Shown piece by piece: positions 1 to 5,322 of a DNA stretch of 6,439 nucleotides. The stretch covers positions 1-6,439 of the forward strand of contig DATBIY010000103.1 in assembly GCA_036556695.1 (NCBI GenBank). The letters are read 5' to 3'. The position numbers and the translations under genes were made by a program. The stretch's first letter is position 1. Each line of letters opens with the position of its first letter. The DNA is from DASSCW01 sp036556695. Its GTDB lineage: Bacteria; Chloroflexota; Limnocylindria; QHBO01. The notes below the pieces were generated by a model, which was not told where the DNA came from, ran no database searches, and saw only the letters and a program-made list of their open reading frames with translations.

Positions 1-863
1 TCCCAGGCGTGCGGGTCGCGGAAGGTCAGCGCGTCGGGGCCGCGGTTCGGCTCGCCGCGGGTGATCTGGCCGGTGTCGATCACGATCATGCCGCTGCGCT
101 CGATGGTCACCGCGAAGCGGTCCAGCCCGCGCTCGGCAGGCCCTTCGTGCATCTTCTCGCCCAGGATGTTGTACGTGCTGCGGTGGCAGCGGCACTGGTA
201 GCGCGTCACCGAGTCGCAGGGCGCCGGCACCAGGCAGCCCAGGTGCGGGCACTTCCGCCACAGCGCGAGCAGGTCGCCCGCTGCCGGGTTGGGCATCGAG
301 ACGTCGTTGCCGAGCGCCAGCTCCATGGCGGCAGGCACGTTCACCAGGAACACGTGCGCCGGGTTGAAGGCGTACGGCCAGCCCTTCGCGAAGTTCGGCT
401 CCTGCGCCAGCACGTCGGCCAGCGTGCCGACCTCGAACTTCGCGCCCAGGCCGGCGCGCAGCTGCGGCCACAGGAAGTTGATGGTGCCGCCCACGAACTC
501 CAGCGACAGCAGCGCGGTCCCCGCCAGCAGCATGCGGCGCATGAAGCGGCGCCGGCTCATGACCCCCTCCGGCGGCTCGAGCGCAACGATGCCGTGGCCT
601 GCCGGCTTCTTCCTCAGCGCGCTCTCCGGCACGGCGGCAGGCAGCTCGGCCGGGGGTATGGCGGCCAGCGGCACGGCCATCAGTGGCTGCGGGCGCGGAC
701 GGGCGGTGATCCAGGCATCGACCGCTCCCAGCAACAGGTTCGGGACGTCCCGCCACCCCGAGCCGCGCTCCGCCAGCAGCGCCAGCAGCTCCTCGCCGTA
801 GCGCCGTCGCCAGGGCGGTGGATAGAGGCCCAGCAGGACCCGATGCAGGCGGCGGCCGTTCAT
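1..863 (-). CDS. Rieske [2Fe-2S] protein with N-terminal extension and internal Tat anchor (partial, C-terminus off window)
   Basis: Seen: 287 codons are present from ATG at 863, and the frame stays open through base 1. Residues 7-53 carry a 'LYPPPWRRRYGEELLALL' module, followed by a Pro/Ala-rich linker. Residues 103-109 read SRRRFMR, a good twin-arginine motif, and a hydrophobic stretch follows (about 111-132). Rieske box I is CPHLGC (205-210) and box II is CRCH (224-227). Expected cluster ligands are C205, H207, C224 and H227, with disulfide C210-C226. A GPA loop (241-243) follows. Known: such proteins are Tat-exported, membrane-anchored electron carriers of quinol-oxidising (bc-type) complexes. 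Odd: the usual CPCHGS is CRCHRS, and an ordinary Rieske lacks the first ~100 residues. The ATG overlaps the padR stop (ATGA), so translation is probably coupled. A second start with a strong ribosome site exists at 560. Partners such as cytochrome b may lie beyond the left edge (inference). Confidence 0.88.
   Translation of the reverse strand, partial: MNGRRLHRVLLGLYPPPWRRRYGEELLALLAERGSGWRDVPNLLLGAVDAWITARPRPQPLMAVPLAAIPPAELPAAVPESALRKKPAGHGIVALEPPEGVMSRRRFMRRMLLAGTALLSLEFVGGTINFLWPQLRAGLGAKFEVGTLADVLAQEPNFAKGWPYAFNPAHVFLVNVPAAMELALGNDVSMPNPAAGDLLALWRKCPHLGCLVPAPCDSVTRYQCRCHRSTYNILGEKMHEGPAERGLDRFAVTIERSGMIVIDTGQITRGEPNRGPDALTFRDPHAW
560..570 (-). promoter_or_regulatory. Internal ribosome-binding site and possible second start of the Rieske gene
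   Basis: On the minus strand GGAGG (570-566) lies 5 nt before an in-frame ATG (560-558, Met102), directly ahead of the SRRRFMR twin-arginine motif. Starting here would give an ordinary Tat-anchored Rieske protein without the N-terminal module. The frame from 863 to 561 has no stop, so the long product is also possible. This could be an alternative start, or a trace of two formerly separate genes (inference). Chance SD matches are fairly common in GC-rich DNA. Confidence 0.45.
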
Positions 864-1204
864 GCCCGCTGCCCTCCGCCCCGTGGCGCGCGCGCCTGTC
901 CGACCCGCAGGAACGCCTCCATGCGCGCCAGGTGATCGGCCAGCGCACGGCTTCCGGCAGCGGTGATCCGATACGGGCGGCGGCGATCGTCGGCCGGCAG
1001 CGGCTCGACCAGCCCGGCTGCCTCCAGCCGCGCCAGGACCGCGTACAGCGTTCCGGGACCGAGCGCCGAGCCGCTGAACTCCTCGACGTCCGTCATGATC
1101 GCGTAGCCGTGCCGCGGACCGGCCGACAGGCTGACCAGGACCAGCACGGCTGGCTCGGCGAAGCGTCCCAGCTCCAAGGTGGAGTCACGGTGGGGTCGCG
1201 CCAC
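860..1204 (-). CDS. PadR-family transcriptional regulator (short, winged-helix)
   Basis: This is a 114-aa DNA-binding repressor. Seen: the winged-helix core runs from about residue 15 to 88, with the family's HGYAI (32-36), LGPGTLYAVLARLE (48-61) and a basic wing DDRRRPYRITAAG (72-84). There is almost nothing after the recognition core beyond one short helix, as in the short PadR subfamily. Start choice: GTG at 1204 is preceded by GGAGG (1217-1213, 8 nt spacing), and the conserved part begins soon after it. The frame stays open upstream to 1504 but runs through the promoter, so I do not use the upstream codons. The TGA stop overlaps the ATG of the Rieske gene, which makes the two a coupled operon. 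Known: PadR proteins often repress their own operon and respond to small molecules or stress. The half-sites in the leader suggest this here. The ligand is unknown. Confidence 0.9.
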   Translation of the reverse strand: MARPHRDSTLELGRFAEPAVLVLVSLSAGPRHGYAIMTDVEEFSGSALGPGTLYAVLARLEAAGLVEPLPADDRRRPYRITAAGSRALADHLARMEAFLRVGQARAPRGGGQRA

Positions 1205-1238
1205 TATATCGGCCTCCGCTATATCTGCTACCGATATA
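1205..1238 (-). promoter_or_regulatory. Candidate PadR operator: three TATATC half-sites
   Basis: On the plus strand TATATCGG (1205-1212) and CCGATATA (1231-1238) form a perfect inverted repeat. A third TATATC (1220-1225) lies between them, in direct orientation to the first and inverted to the last with a 7-nt spacer. The AT-rich half-sites stand out in very GC-rich DNA. They cover the -10 box, the start site and the leader of padR, as expected for autorepression. Known PadR operators are AT-rich inverted repeats of similar form, so assigning this one to the adjacent regulator is inference. Confidence 0.65.
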
Positions 1239-1261
1239 CTCCGCGCTCGCCCAGCGGTCAA
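1233..1261 (-). promoter_or_regulatory. Promoter of the padR-Rieske operon
   Basis: On the minus strand TTGACC (1261-1256) is separated by exactly 17 nt from TATATC (1238-1233), close to the sigma-70 consensus. Transcription would start near 1226. That leaves a leader of about 20 nt containing GGAGG (1217-1213) before the GTG at 1204. The -10 hexamer is itself one of the operator half-sites. Confidence 0.7.
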
Positions 1262-1301
1262 GGGACTGCCGTCCCGGGCTTCCTGGGACATCGACGGCGC
1301 G

Positions 1302-1307
1302 TAGGAT
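1302..1307 (+). promoter_or_regulatory. -10 element of a probable leaderless promoter (amidotransferase gene)
   Basis: TAGGAT fits the TANNNT pattern and ends 6 nt before the GTG at 1314, so transcription would begin at or next to the start codon. There is no Shine-Dalgarno sequence ahead of that GTG. No good -35 is visible; the best candidate is the weak TTCCTG at 1280-1285. Confidence 0.5.
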
Positions 1308-1313
1308 TCGCTC

Positions 1314-2075
1314 GTGGACAGGCCGCGCATCGTCGTGACCCTCACCAATCCCGAGCGGACGACCGACGCTGCCGTTGCCAGGGTGAAGAACGCGCGGTAC
1401 CTGGAGGCGGTCGAGCGCGCCGGCGGAGCCGCCGTCGCGGTGGATGACGCCACGCCTGCCGATCGGCTGCGCACCGCGCTGACCTCGATGGACGGCCTGC
1501 TCATCAGCGGCGGCCCTGATCTCGATCCGGCCCTCTATGGCGAGCAGGTGAACGGGTCGCACGCCCCCGACCCCGGACGGGATGCCGTCGACATCGCGGC
1601 GTTCCGAGCCGCGGAGGCGGCTGATGCCCCAGTGCTCGGCATCTGCCGCGGGCTGCAGGCCATCAACGTGTTCAGCGGCGGGTCGCTGGTGCAGCACGTC
1701 GAGGGACATGAGAGCTTGCCGTACCCGGCGGCCGCTGGCTCGGCGCACGCCATGACTCTCCAGTCGGGGACGCTGCTGTGGTCGGTGAATGGGGGTGCGT
1801 CAGAGCTGGTGGTGAACACCTACCACCACCAGGCCATCACCCCCGAGCGACTGGCGCCCGGACTGCGGGCCACCGCCAGCGCGACCAGCCCCATCGGCGA
1901 TCTGGTGGAGGCGCTCGAGTCGCGCGATCCCGGGCGCTGGCTGGTGGGCGTGCAGTGCCACCCGGAGCGCCTGGAGAGCTCCCCCGCGGTCCTCGAGCGC
2001 CTGTGGACCGCCTTCGTGGCCGCGGCCGCGGCGCATGCCGCGCGCCGCAGTACCGCCGCAGGGCACCCGGGCTAG
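1314..2075 (+). CDS. Gamma-glutamyl-gamma-aminobutyrate hydrolase family protein (class I glutamine amidotransferase-like, peptidase C26)
   Basis: A 253-aa cytoplasmic hydrolase of the PuuD-like family, which cleaves gamma-glutamyl amide bonds, for example in gamma-glutamyl-GABA during putrescine breakdown. Seen: GLLISGGPDLDPALYGE (61-77), the nucleophile elbow LGICRGLQAIN (108-118) with catalytic C111, the family's NTYHHQAI (168-175), and CHPE (215-218) giving H216 and E218 of the triad. The length is typical. The GTG start at 1314 gives MDRPRIVVTLTN, a normal N-terminus for the family, and no later ATG falls before the conserved core. An Ala-rich tail ends the protein. There are no other putrescine genes nearby, so the natural substrate is open; many homologues act on other gamma-glutamyl compounds. 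It is transcribed away from padR across a 109-nt gap and is probably leaderless. The family call is firm and the substrate is not. Confidence 0.92.
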   Translation: MDRPRIVVTLTNPERTTDAAVARVKNARYLEAVERAGGAAVAVDDATPADRLRTALTSMDGLLISGGPDLDPALYGEQVNGSHAPDPGRDAVDIAAFRAAEAADAPVLGICRGLQAINVFSGGSLVQHVEGHESLPYPAAAGSAHAMTLQSGTLLWSVNGGASELVVNTYHHQAITPERLAPGLRATASATSPIGDLVEALESRDPGRWLVGVQCHPERLESSPAVLERLWTAFVAAAAAHAARRSTAAGHPG

Positions 2076-2078
2076 GGT
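2073..2078 (+). promoter_or_regulatory. -10 element overlapping a stop codon (membrane-protein gene)
   Basis: TAGGGT fits TANNNT and ends 7 nt before the ATG at 2086. Its first three bases are the TAG stop of the preceding gene. No Shine-Dalgarno precedes the ATG (the bases before it are ctttcgc), which again points to a leaderless transcript. No -35 is recognisable. The gene may also be read through from upstream. Confidence 0.45.
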
Positions 2079-2085
2079 CTTTCGC

Positions 2086-3780
2086 ATGCAGACCGTTCGC
2101 CGCCTGTACCTGTACGCCATGAGCGGCATCACGCTTGGCGTGATGCTGGTCGGGCTGAACAACTTGTTCGTGGTGCTGTTCCACGCCGCCGGCTTGGGAC
2201 GCGCCACCGCGGCGTCCACGGCCGACGACCGCGAGGCGCTGAGCCTGGCATTCGCGCTCATCGTGGTGGGCGCGGTGGTGTGGACCATCCACTGGCTGCT
2301 CATCGAGCGCAGCCTGCGACCCGCCAACCCGGCGGCACAGGAGGAGCGGCGCTCGCCGATCCGGGCGGGGTACCTGAGCGTGGTGCTGGCGGTCACGCTC
2401 GTCTTCGGGGTCCTGGCCGGCATCCAGCTGCTGGAGCACGTTTCGCGACGCCTGCTGGGCGTCCCGCTATCGAACGGGTTCGACTTCCTGGAGATCGACC
2501 TCGGCGCGGCAGCCGCCTCGGTGCTGGTGATGGGCGCAGCGTGGGCGTACCACGTGCTGATTCGGCGCCGCGACCTCGGAGCGGTGGAGATGAGCGGCGC
2601 TGCCGCCTGGCTGCCGCGGGTCTACCTGTACGGGGCAGCCCTGGTGGGACTGGTGCTGGCCGCCATGAACCTGGGCACGCTGGTGCGCCTGGTACTGGCG
2701 TGGGTGGTGGGCTCGCCGTTGGACGACGACGTCTTCGACCGGTCCTTCGAGCAGCGAGCCATGGCCGATGCGCTGGCCGGAGTCATCGGCTGGGCGATCA
2801 TCTGGGCTGGCCACTGGTGGTATGCCACAGCGCTGTCGCACGACGCCGGCTGGCGAGGCCAGAGCGAGCAGCGATCTCGCCTGCGGGCGGCGTACCTGCT
2901 GGTCGTGATCGGGGCCGCGGCGGTGGCCACGGTCGTCTTCGTTGGCCAGGCGGCCAGCTCCGCGCTGCAGCTCCTCCTGGGAGCCAGGGCCGAGTTTGGG
3001 AGCGAGACGCGGCTGGAGGCGATCGTCGGGCCGTTGCTGGCGGTCGTTCCCTGGCTGCTGGCGTGGTGGGCCCACCTCGGCTGGCTGCGGAGGGAAGCCA
3101 CCGCATCCGACGCCGAGAGCCGCACGGCGAGCGTCGATCGCCTGTCATCGGCGACCGTGGCGCTGGTCGGGCTGGCGGGCAGCGGCATCGGCCTGGGAGT
3201 GGTGGCCGGCTACGTGGTCGACCTGCTGCTGGGTGGCAATCGGACGACAGGCGATTTCTGGCAGGCGGAGTTCCTCAGCTTCGTGGCTGTTGGGCTGGTC
3301 TCGGCCATCCTGTGGCTCTGGAATTGGAGCCACCTGCAGCGGCGCCACGCCGCCGATCCGGTTGGCGAGGCCACGGCCACCACGCGGCGGGCGTACCTGC
3401 TGGTCGCGGTCGGCGCCTCGCTGCTGGCGACCCTGGCCAGTGTCGCGGTGCTGCTCTACCAGCTGTTCAACACGGTGATGGGCGTGCCGTCGTTCGACGA
3501 CCGGGGGTCGGCGACATCGTCTGCGCTGGGGGCACTGGTCGTGGCGGCCGCCTCGGCGGCGTACCACGGTCTTCTGGAGCGCAACGATCGACGCATTCGC
3601 GAGGCTGTCGCCGGCGAGCCGCAGGCCGAACCCGTCGCGGGCGAGCCGGGCGTGGCGCCTGGACCCGCGCGGCGGGTCATGGTGCTGACCACCGCCACGC
3701 AGGCCGATGCGGACCTTGTCGTGGCAGCGCTGCGGGCAACCCTGCCGCCGGGCGCCAGCCTGGAGGAAGCCGCGGACTAG
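2086..3780 (+). CDS. Polytopic membrane protein with three tandem DUF5671-like units (six helical hairpins)
   Basis: A 564-aa inner-membrane protein of unknown function. Seen: six repeats of about 70-80 aa at roughly 5-77, 92-162, 177-252, 265-336, 350-420 and 434-503, each with two hydrophobic helices, giving about 12 membrane segments. Most repeats open with an R-x-x-Y-L motif. All end in an aromatic-His signature (WTIHW, WAYH, WAGHWW, WWAH, WSH, YHGL) followed by basic residues, which places the His ends on the cytoplasmic side. Odd and even repeats resemble each other, so the protein is three copies of a four-helix unit. I recall this pattern as DUF5671, but that is from memory and unverified. 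A soluble tail (about 504-564) follows, with an ATQADADLVVAALR segment. Start: ATG 2086 is chosen over the upstream ATG at 2035, which lies inside the previous gene, because of the -10 spacing and because the first repeat begins right after it. Confidence 0.85.
   Translation: MQTVRRLYLYAMSGITLGVMLVGLNNLFVVLFHAAGLGRATAASTADDREALSLAFALIVVGAVVWTIHWLLIERSLRPANPAAQEERRSPIRAGYLSVVLAVTLVFGVLAGIQLLEHVSRRLLGVPLSNGFDFLEIDLGAAAASVLVMGAAWAYHVLIRRRDLGAVEMSGAAAWLPRVYLYGAALVGLVLAAMNLGTLVRLVLAWVVGSPLDDDVFDRSFEQRAMADALAGVIGWAIIWAGHWWYATALSHDAGWRGQSEQRSRLRAAYLLVVIGAAAVATVVFVGQAASSALQLLLGARAEFGSETRLEAIVGPLLAVVPWLLAWWAHLGWLRREATASDAESRTASVDRLSSATVALVGLAGSGIGLGVVAGYVVDLLLGGNRTTGDFWQAEFLSFVAVGLVSAILWLWNWSHLQRRHAADPVGEATATTRRAYLLVAVGASLLATLASVAVLLYQLFNTVMGVPSFDDRGSATSSALGALVVAAASAAYHGLLERNDRRIREAVAGEPQAEPVAGEPGVAPGPARRVMVLTTATQADADLVVAALRATLPPGASLEEAAD
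2890..3406 (+). repeat. Exact 16-nt repeat marking internal duplication in the membrane-protein gene
   Basis: GCGTACCTGCTGGTCG occurs exactly at 2890-2905 and 3391-3406, at the same place (AYLLV) in hairpins 4 and 6. The spacing of 501 nt equals 167 codons, close to one four-helix unit. It fits tandem duplication within the gene. Confidence 0.6.
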
Positions 3781-3797
3781 CCGCCTAGTCCTCCAGG
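3759..3797. terminator. Inverted repeat at the convergent gene ends, candidate bidirectional terminator
   Basis: GGACTAG (3774-3780) and CTAGTCC (3785-3791) are perfect inverted copies around a CCGC loop. CCTGGA (3759-3764) can pair with TCCAGG (3792-3797), extending the stem to 13 pairs with a one-sided 9-nt bulge. Each arm contains the stop codon (TAG) of one of the two convergent genes. There is no T-tract on either side, so it is not a classic intrinsic terminator. It may slow polymerase or protect 3' ends (inference). Confidence 0.4.
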
Positions 3798-4960
3798 GCG
3801 CGTCCCAGCAGGAGCGGCATCCCGAGGCGGCTGTCGTAGCGCGGGCGCAGCCGTACCTGGTTGTACATCGAGGCCACGTCCAGGCGGCGCGCGCCGAGCG
3901 CCGGATCGGGCAGCGGGGCGTGGGTGTATCGGCCTCCATGGATGGCCACCATGCGGCCGCTGACCCCGTCGGCCAGCAGCTCGACCGCGATGTTGGCAAA
4001 GGTGGTGGCGGCCATCTGGTCCAGCGCATCCGGGTCGCCGCTGCGCAGGTCGTAGGTCAGGTCGGAGTGCACCGTCTCGACCCCGGTCAGCGACTTGAGC
4101 TCCTCGGCCAGCGCGAATCCCACATCCGCCTTGCGGCGGTGGCCATAGGCATCCGCCTCGCCGAACTCCTCGAGCTTTGCGCCGCTCCACACGGCGCCCT
4201 CCGAGGCGATGACCAGGGCGTAGCCGCTGGGGTTGAGCCGCCGGTCCTCGACCAGCAGGTCGGCCAGCTGCTTCAGGTCGAACGGCGCCTCCGGGATCAC
4301 GCAGCGGCTGCTGGTGACATAGGCCGCGTACCAGGCGCTGTAGCCGGCGTTGCGCCCGAAGATCCGGAAGACGCCGATACGCTCGTGGCTGCCCAGCGTG
4401 GTGCGCTGCCGGTTGATCAGCTCCTTGGCACGGGTCACGGCGGTCGAGAATCCGATGCAGTACTCGGTGCCAACCACGTCGTTGTCCATCGTCTTGGGGA
4501 TCGCCATCAGCGGCACGCCCTCGCGCCCCAGCCGTGCGGCGTAGCTCAGGGTGTCGTCACCACCGATGGCCACCAGGTGGGTGATGCCCAGCTCCTCGAG
4601 GTTGCGCAGCACGATGGGGGTCAGGTCATATCGGCCCTCGGCGGTCGCATATCGGTCCCGGTCTGTCTCCGGCAGGTGCGGCGGCAGGGCCGATTCGGGC
4701 ATCCGCCCGGGGTTGGTGCGCGAGGTGTGCAAAATGGTGCCACCGGTGCGGTCGATGGCCCGCGTCGTGCGCCGATCGAGTTGCCGCAGCCAGTCGGCCT
4801 GATCATCGGCGCCAGGGCGCAGGTGCGTGAGCCCTTTCCAGCCGCGCCGGATGCCGGTCACCTGCCAGTCGAGCTCGCTGGCGCGGTAGACCACGCTCTT
4901 GATGACCGAGTTGAGCCCGGGGACGTCGCCGCCGCCGGTCAGGATGCCGATGTGCGCCAT
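3785..4960 (-). CDS. pfp: 6-phosphofructokinase, predicted pyrophosphate-dependent
   Basis: A 391-aa cytoplasmic glycolytic enzyme that phosphorylates fructose 6-phosphate to fructose 1,6-bisphosphate. Seen: N-terminal GGGDVPGLN (9-17), GGDDT (133-137), PKTMDND (155-161) with catalytic base D159, FSTAV (171-175), FGRNAG (201-206), PEAPFD (223-228) and SGDPDALD (307-314). Known: ATP enzymes have Gly at the second-Asp position of GGDDT and Gly at the Lys position of PKT (E. coli G104 and G124). Asp plus Lys is the mark of PPi-dependent enzymes, so D136 and K156 predict PPi as phosphoryl donor and a reversible reaction. At 391 aa it is longer than the ~320-aa E. coli enzyme. Odd: the usual GGGDAPG has Val for Ala, and the expected MGR is FGR. 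ATG 4960 gives the family's normal N-terminus, with a close GAAGG upstream. It is convergent with the membrane-protein gene and divergent from the 5110 gene. Confidence 0.93.
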   Translation of the reverse strand: MAHIGILTGGGDVPGLNSVIKSVVYRASELDWQVTGIRRGWKGLTHLRPGADDQADWLRQLDRRTTRAIDRTGGTILHTSRTNPGRMPESALPPHLPETDRDRYATAEGRYDLTPIVLRNLEELGITHLVAIGGDDTLSYAARLGREGVPLMAIPKTMDNDVVGTEYCIGFSTAVTRAKELINRQRTTLGSHERIGVFRIFGRNAGYSAWYAAYVTSSRCVIPEAPFDLKQLADLLVEDRRLNPSGYALVIASEGAVWSGAKLEEFGEADAYGHRRKADVGFALAEELKSLTGVETVHSDLTYDLRSGDPDALDQMAATTFANIAVELLADGVSGRMVAIHGGRYTHAPLPDPALGARRLDVASMYNQVRLRPRYDSRLGMPLLLGRALED

Positions 4961-5040
4961 CGGCCTTCATGATGCGCTCGCCGGCGCGCGGCTGCTGGCG
5001 CCGGCTGACAGCGGCACGTTTTTCAAAGCGGCTACTGGCG

Positions 5041-5064
5041 GAAATCGCCGATTTCGGGCATAAT
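5041..5064 (+). promoter_or_regulatory. Candidate promoter with 15-bp palindrome ahead of the small-protein/SRAP operon
   Basis: The 149-nt gap between two divergent genes (4961-5109) holds CATAAT (5059-5064), a good -10 in a GC-rich setting. A start near 5071 would give a leader of about 38 nt. The perfect inverted repeat GAAATCGCCGATTTC (5041-5055) sits just upstream, between the -10 and the weak -35 candidate TGGCGG (5036-5041), an ideal place for a repressor. The -35 match is poor, so an activator or another sigma factor is possible. I could not place a clear promoter for the divergent phosphofructokinase gene. Confidence 0.5.
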
Positions 5065-5109
5065 GCTCCTTCCCCGCGCGGCGCCGCCGCGACAACTCCG
5101 AGGAGCACG

Positions 5110-5304
5110 ATGGCCACCACCCACGTCAACGAACGACGCTACGTCACCTGGCGTCTCCCCGACCGACAGTTCTCCAAGGTTCACCTGCAGCGCGACCCCG
5201 AGGCCACGGTCTGCGGCAAGACCCTGCCGCGCGCCACCGGTTCGCCTCAGCCGCCCATCCCGGCCGCCGCCATGTGCCCGGAGTGCGCCGCCTCGGAGGC
5301 CTGA
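5110..5304 (+). CDS. Small protein (64 aa) with possible His-Cys3 zinc site
   Basis: Function not known. The ATG at 5110 is preceded by GAGGAG (5100-5105), a strong ribosome site with 4-nt spacing, which is why I choose it over the upstream ATG at 4969 that lies across the promoter. Seen: FSKVHLQRDPEATVCGKTLP (21-40) and MCPEC (55-59), so H25, C35, C56 and C59 could bind one zinc in an H-x9-C-x20-C-x2-C layout, with a Pro/Ala loop between the halves. Small proteins with a 'VHL...T.CG....C..C' pattern occur in high-GC bacteria and their phages (recalled, unverified). The basic N-terminal half (RR, R15, R19, K23) would fit nucleic-acid contact. It is the first gene of a tight plus-strand cluster, ending 18 nt before the SRAP gene, so it may act with it or simply share the promoter. 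Confidence 0.75.
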   Translation: MATTHVNERRYVTWRLPDRQFSKVHLQRDPEATVCGKTLPRATGSPQPPIPAAAMCPECAASEA

Positions 5305-5307
5305 CAA

Positions 5308-5320
5308 GCCGCTCAGCGGC
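5308..5320 (+). repeat. Short perfect inverted repeat between ribosome site and SRAP start
   Basis: GCCGCTCAGCGGC can fold as a 5-pair stem with a TCA loop, ending 2 nt before the ATG at 5323. The nearest Shine-Dalgarno, GGAGG (5295-5299), is 23 nt from that ATG, too far unless the hairpin shortens the path to about 10 nt. This may be a control element or chance in GC-rich DNA. Confidence 0.35.
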
Positions 5321-5322
5321 CC

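Noticed and set aside
9..935. 308-codon plus-strand open frame opposite the Rieske gene
   Set aside because: Antisense shadow, Arg/Ala/Gln-rich, without a motif; the minus strand encodes both Rieske boxes and a Tat motif.
1205..1504. In-frame extension of the PadR reading frame up to an ATG at 1504
   Set aside because: It would run through the promoter, operator and ribosome site and overlap the start of the divergent amidotransferase gene. The added residues are low-complexity and unlike PadR proteins.
2280..3788. 502-codon plus-strand open frame overlapping the membrane-protein gene
   Set aside because: Out-of-frame shadow in GC-rich DNA. It is Arg/Gly/Ala-rich, while the other frame shows six regular membrane hairpins.
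4627..4655. Two CATATCGG copies 21 nt apart, similar to the PadR half-site
   Set aside because: They lie within the phosphofructokinase gene in direct orientation and simply encode a repeated Arg-Tyr (RYATAEGRYD). No promoter context.
3707..4972. 421-codon open frame on the plus strand opposite the phosphofructokinase gene
   Set aside because: It is the antisense shadow of a gene with clear catalytic motifs; its own translation is low-complexity, rich in Arg, Gly and Val, with no recognisable domain.
4969..5109. Upstream ATG at 4969 as start of the small zinc-type protein (111 aa)
   Set aside because: It would place coding sequence over the CATAAT -10 and palindrome; ATG 5110 has the strong GAGGAG ribosome site.
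5041..5109. LexA/SOS box upstream of the SRAP operon
   Set aside because: I looked for CGAAC-N4-GTTCG and CTG-N10-CAG type boxes and saw none; the palindrome present has a different sequence.
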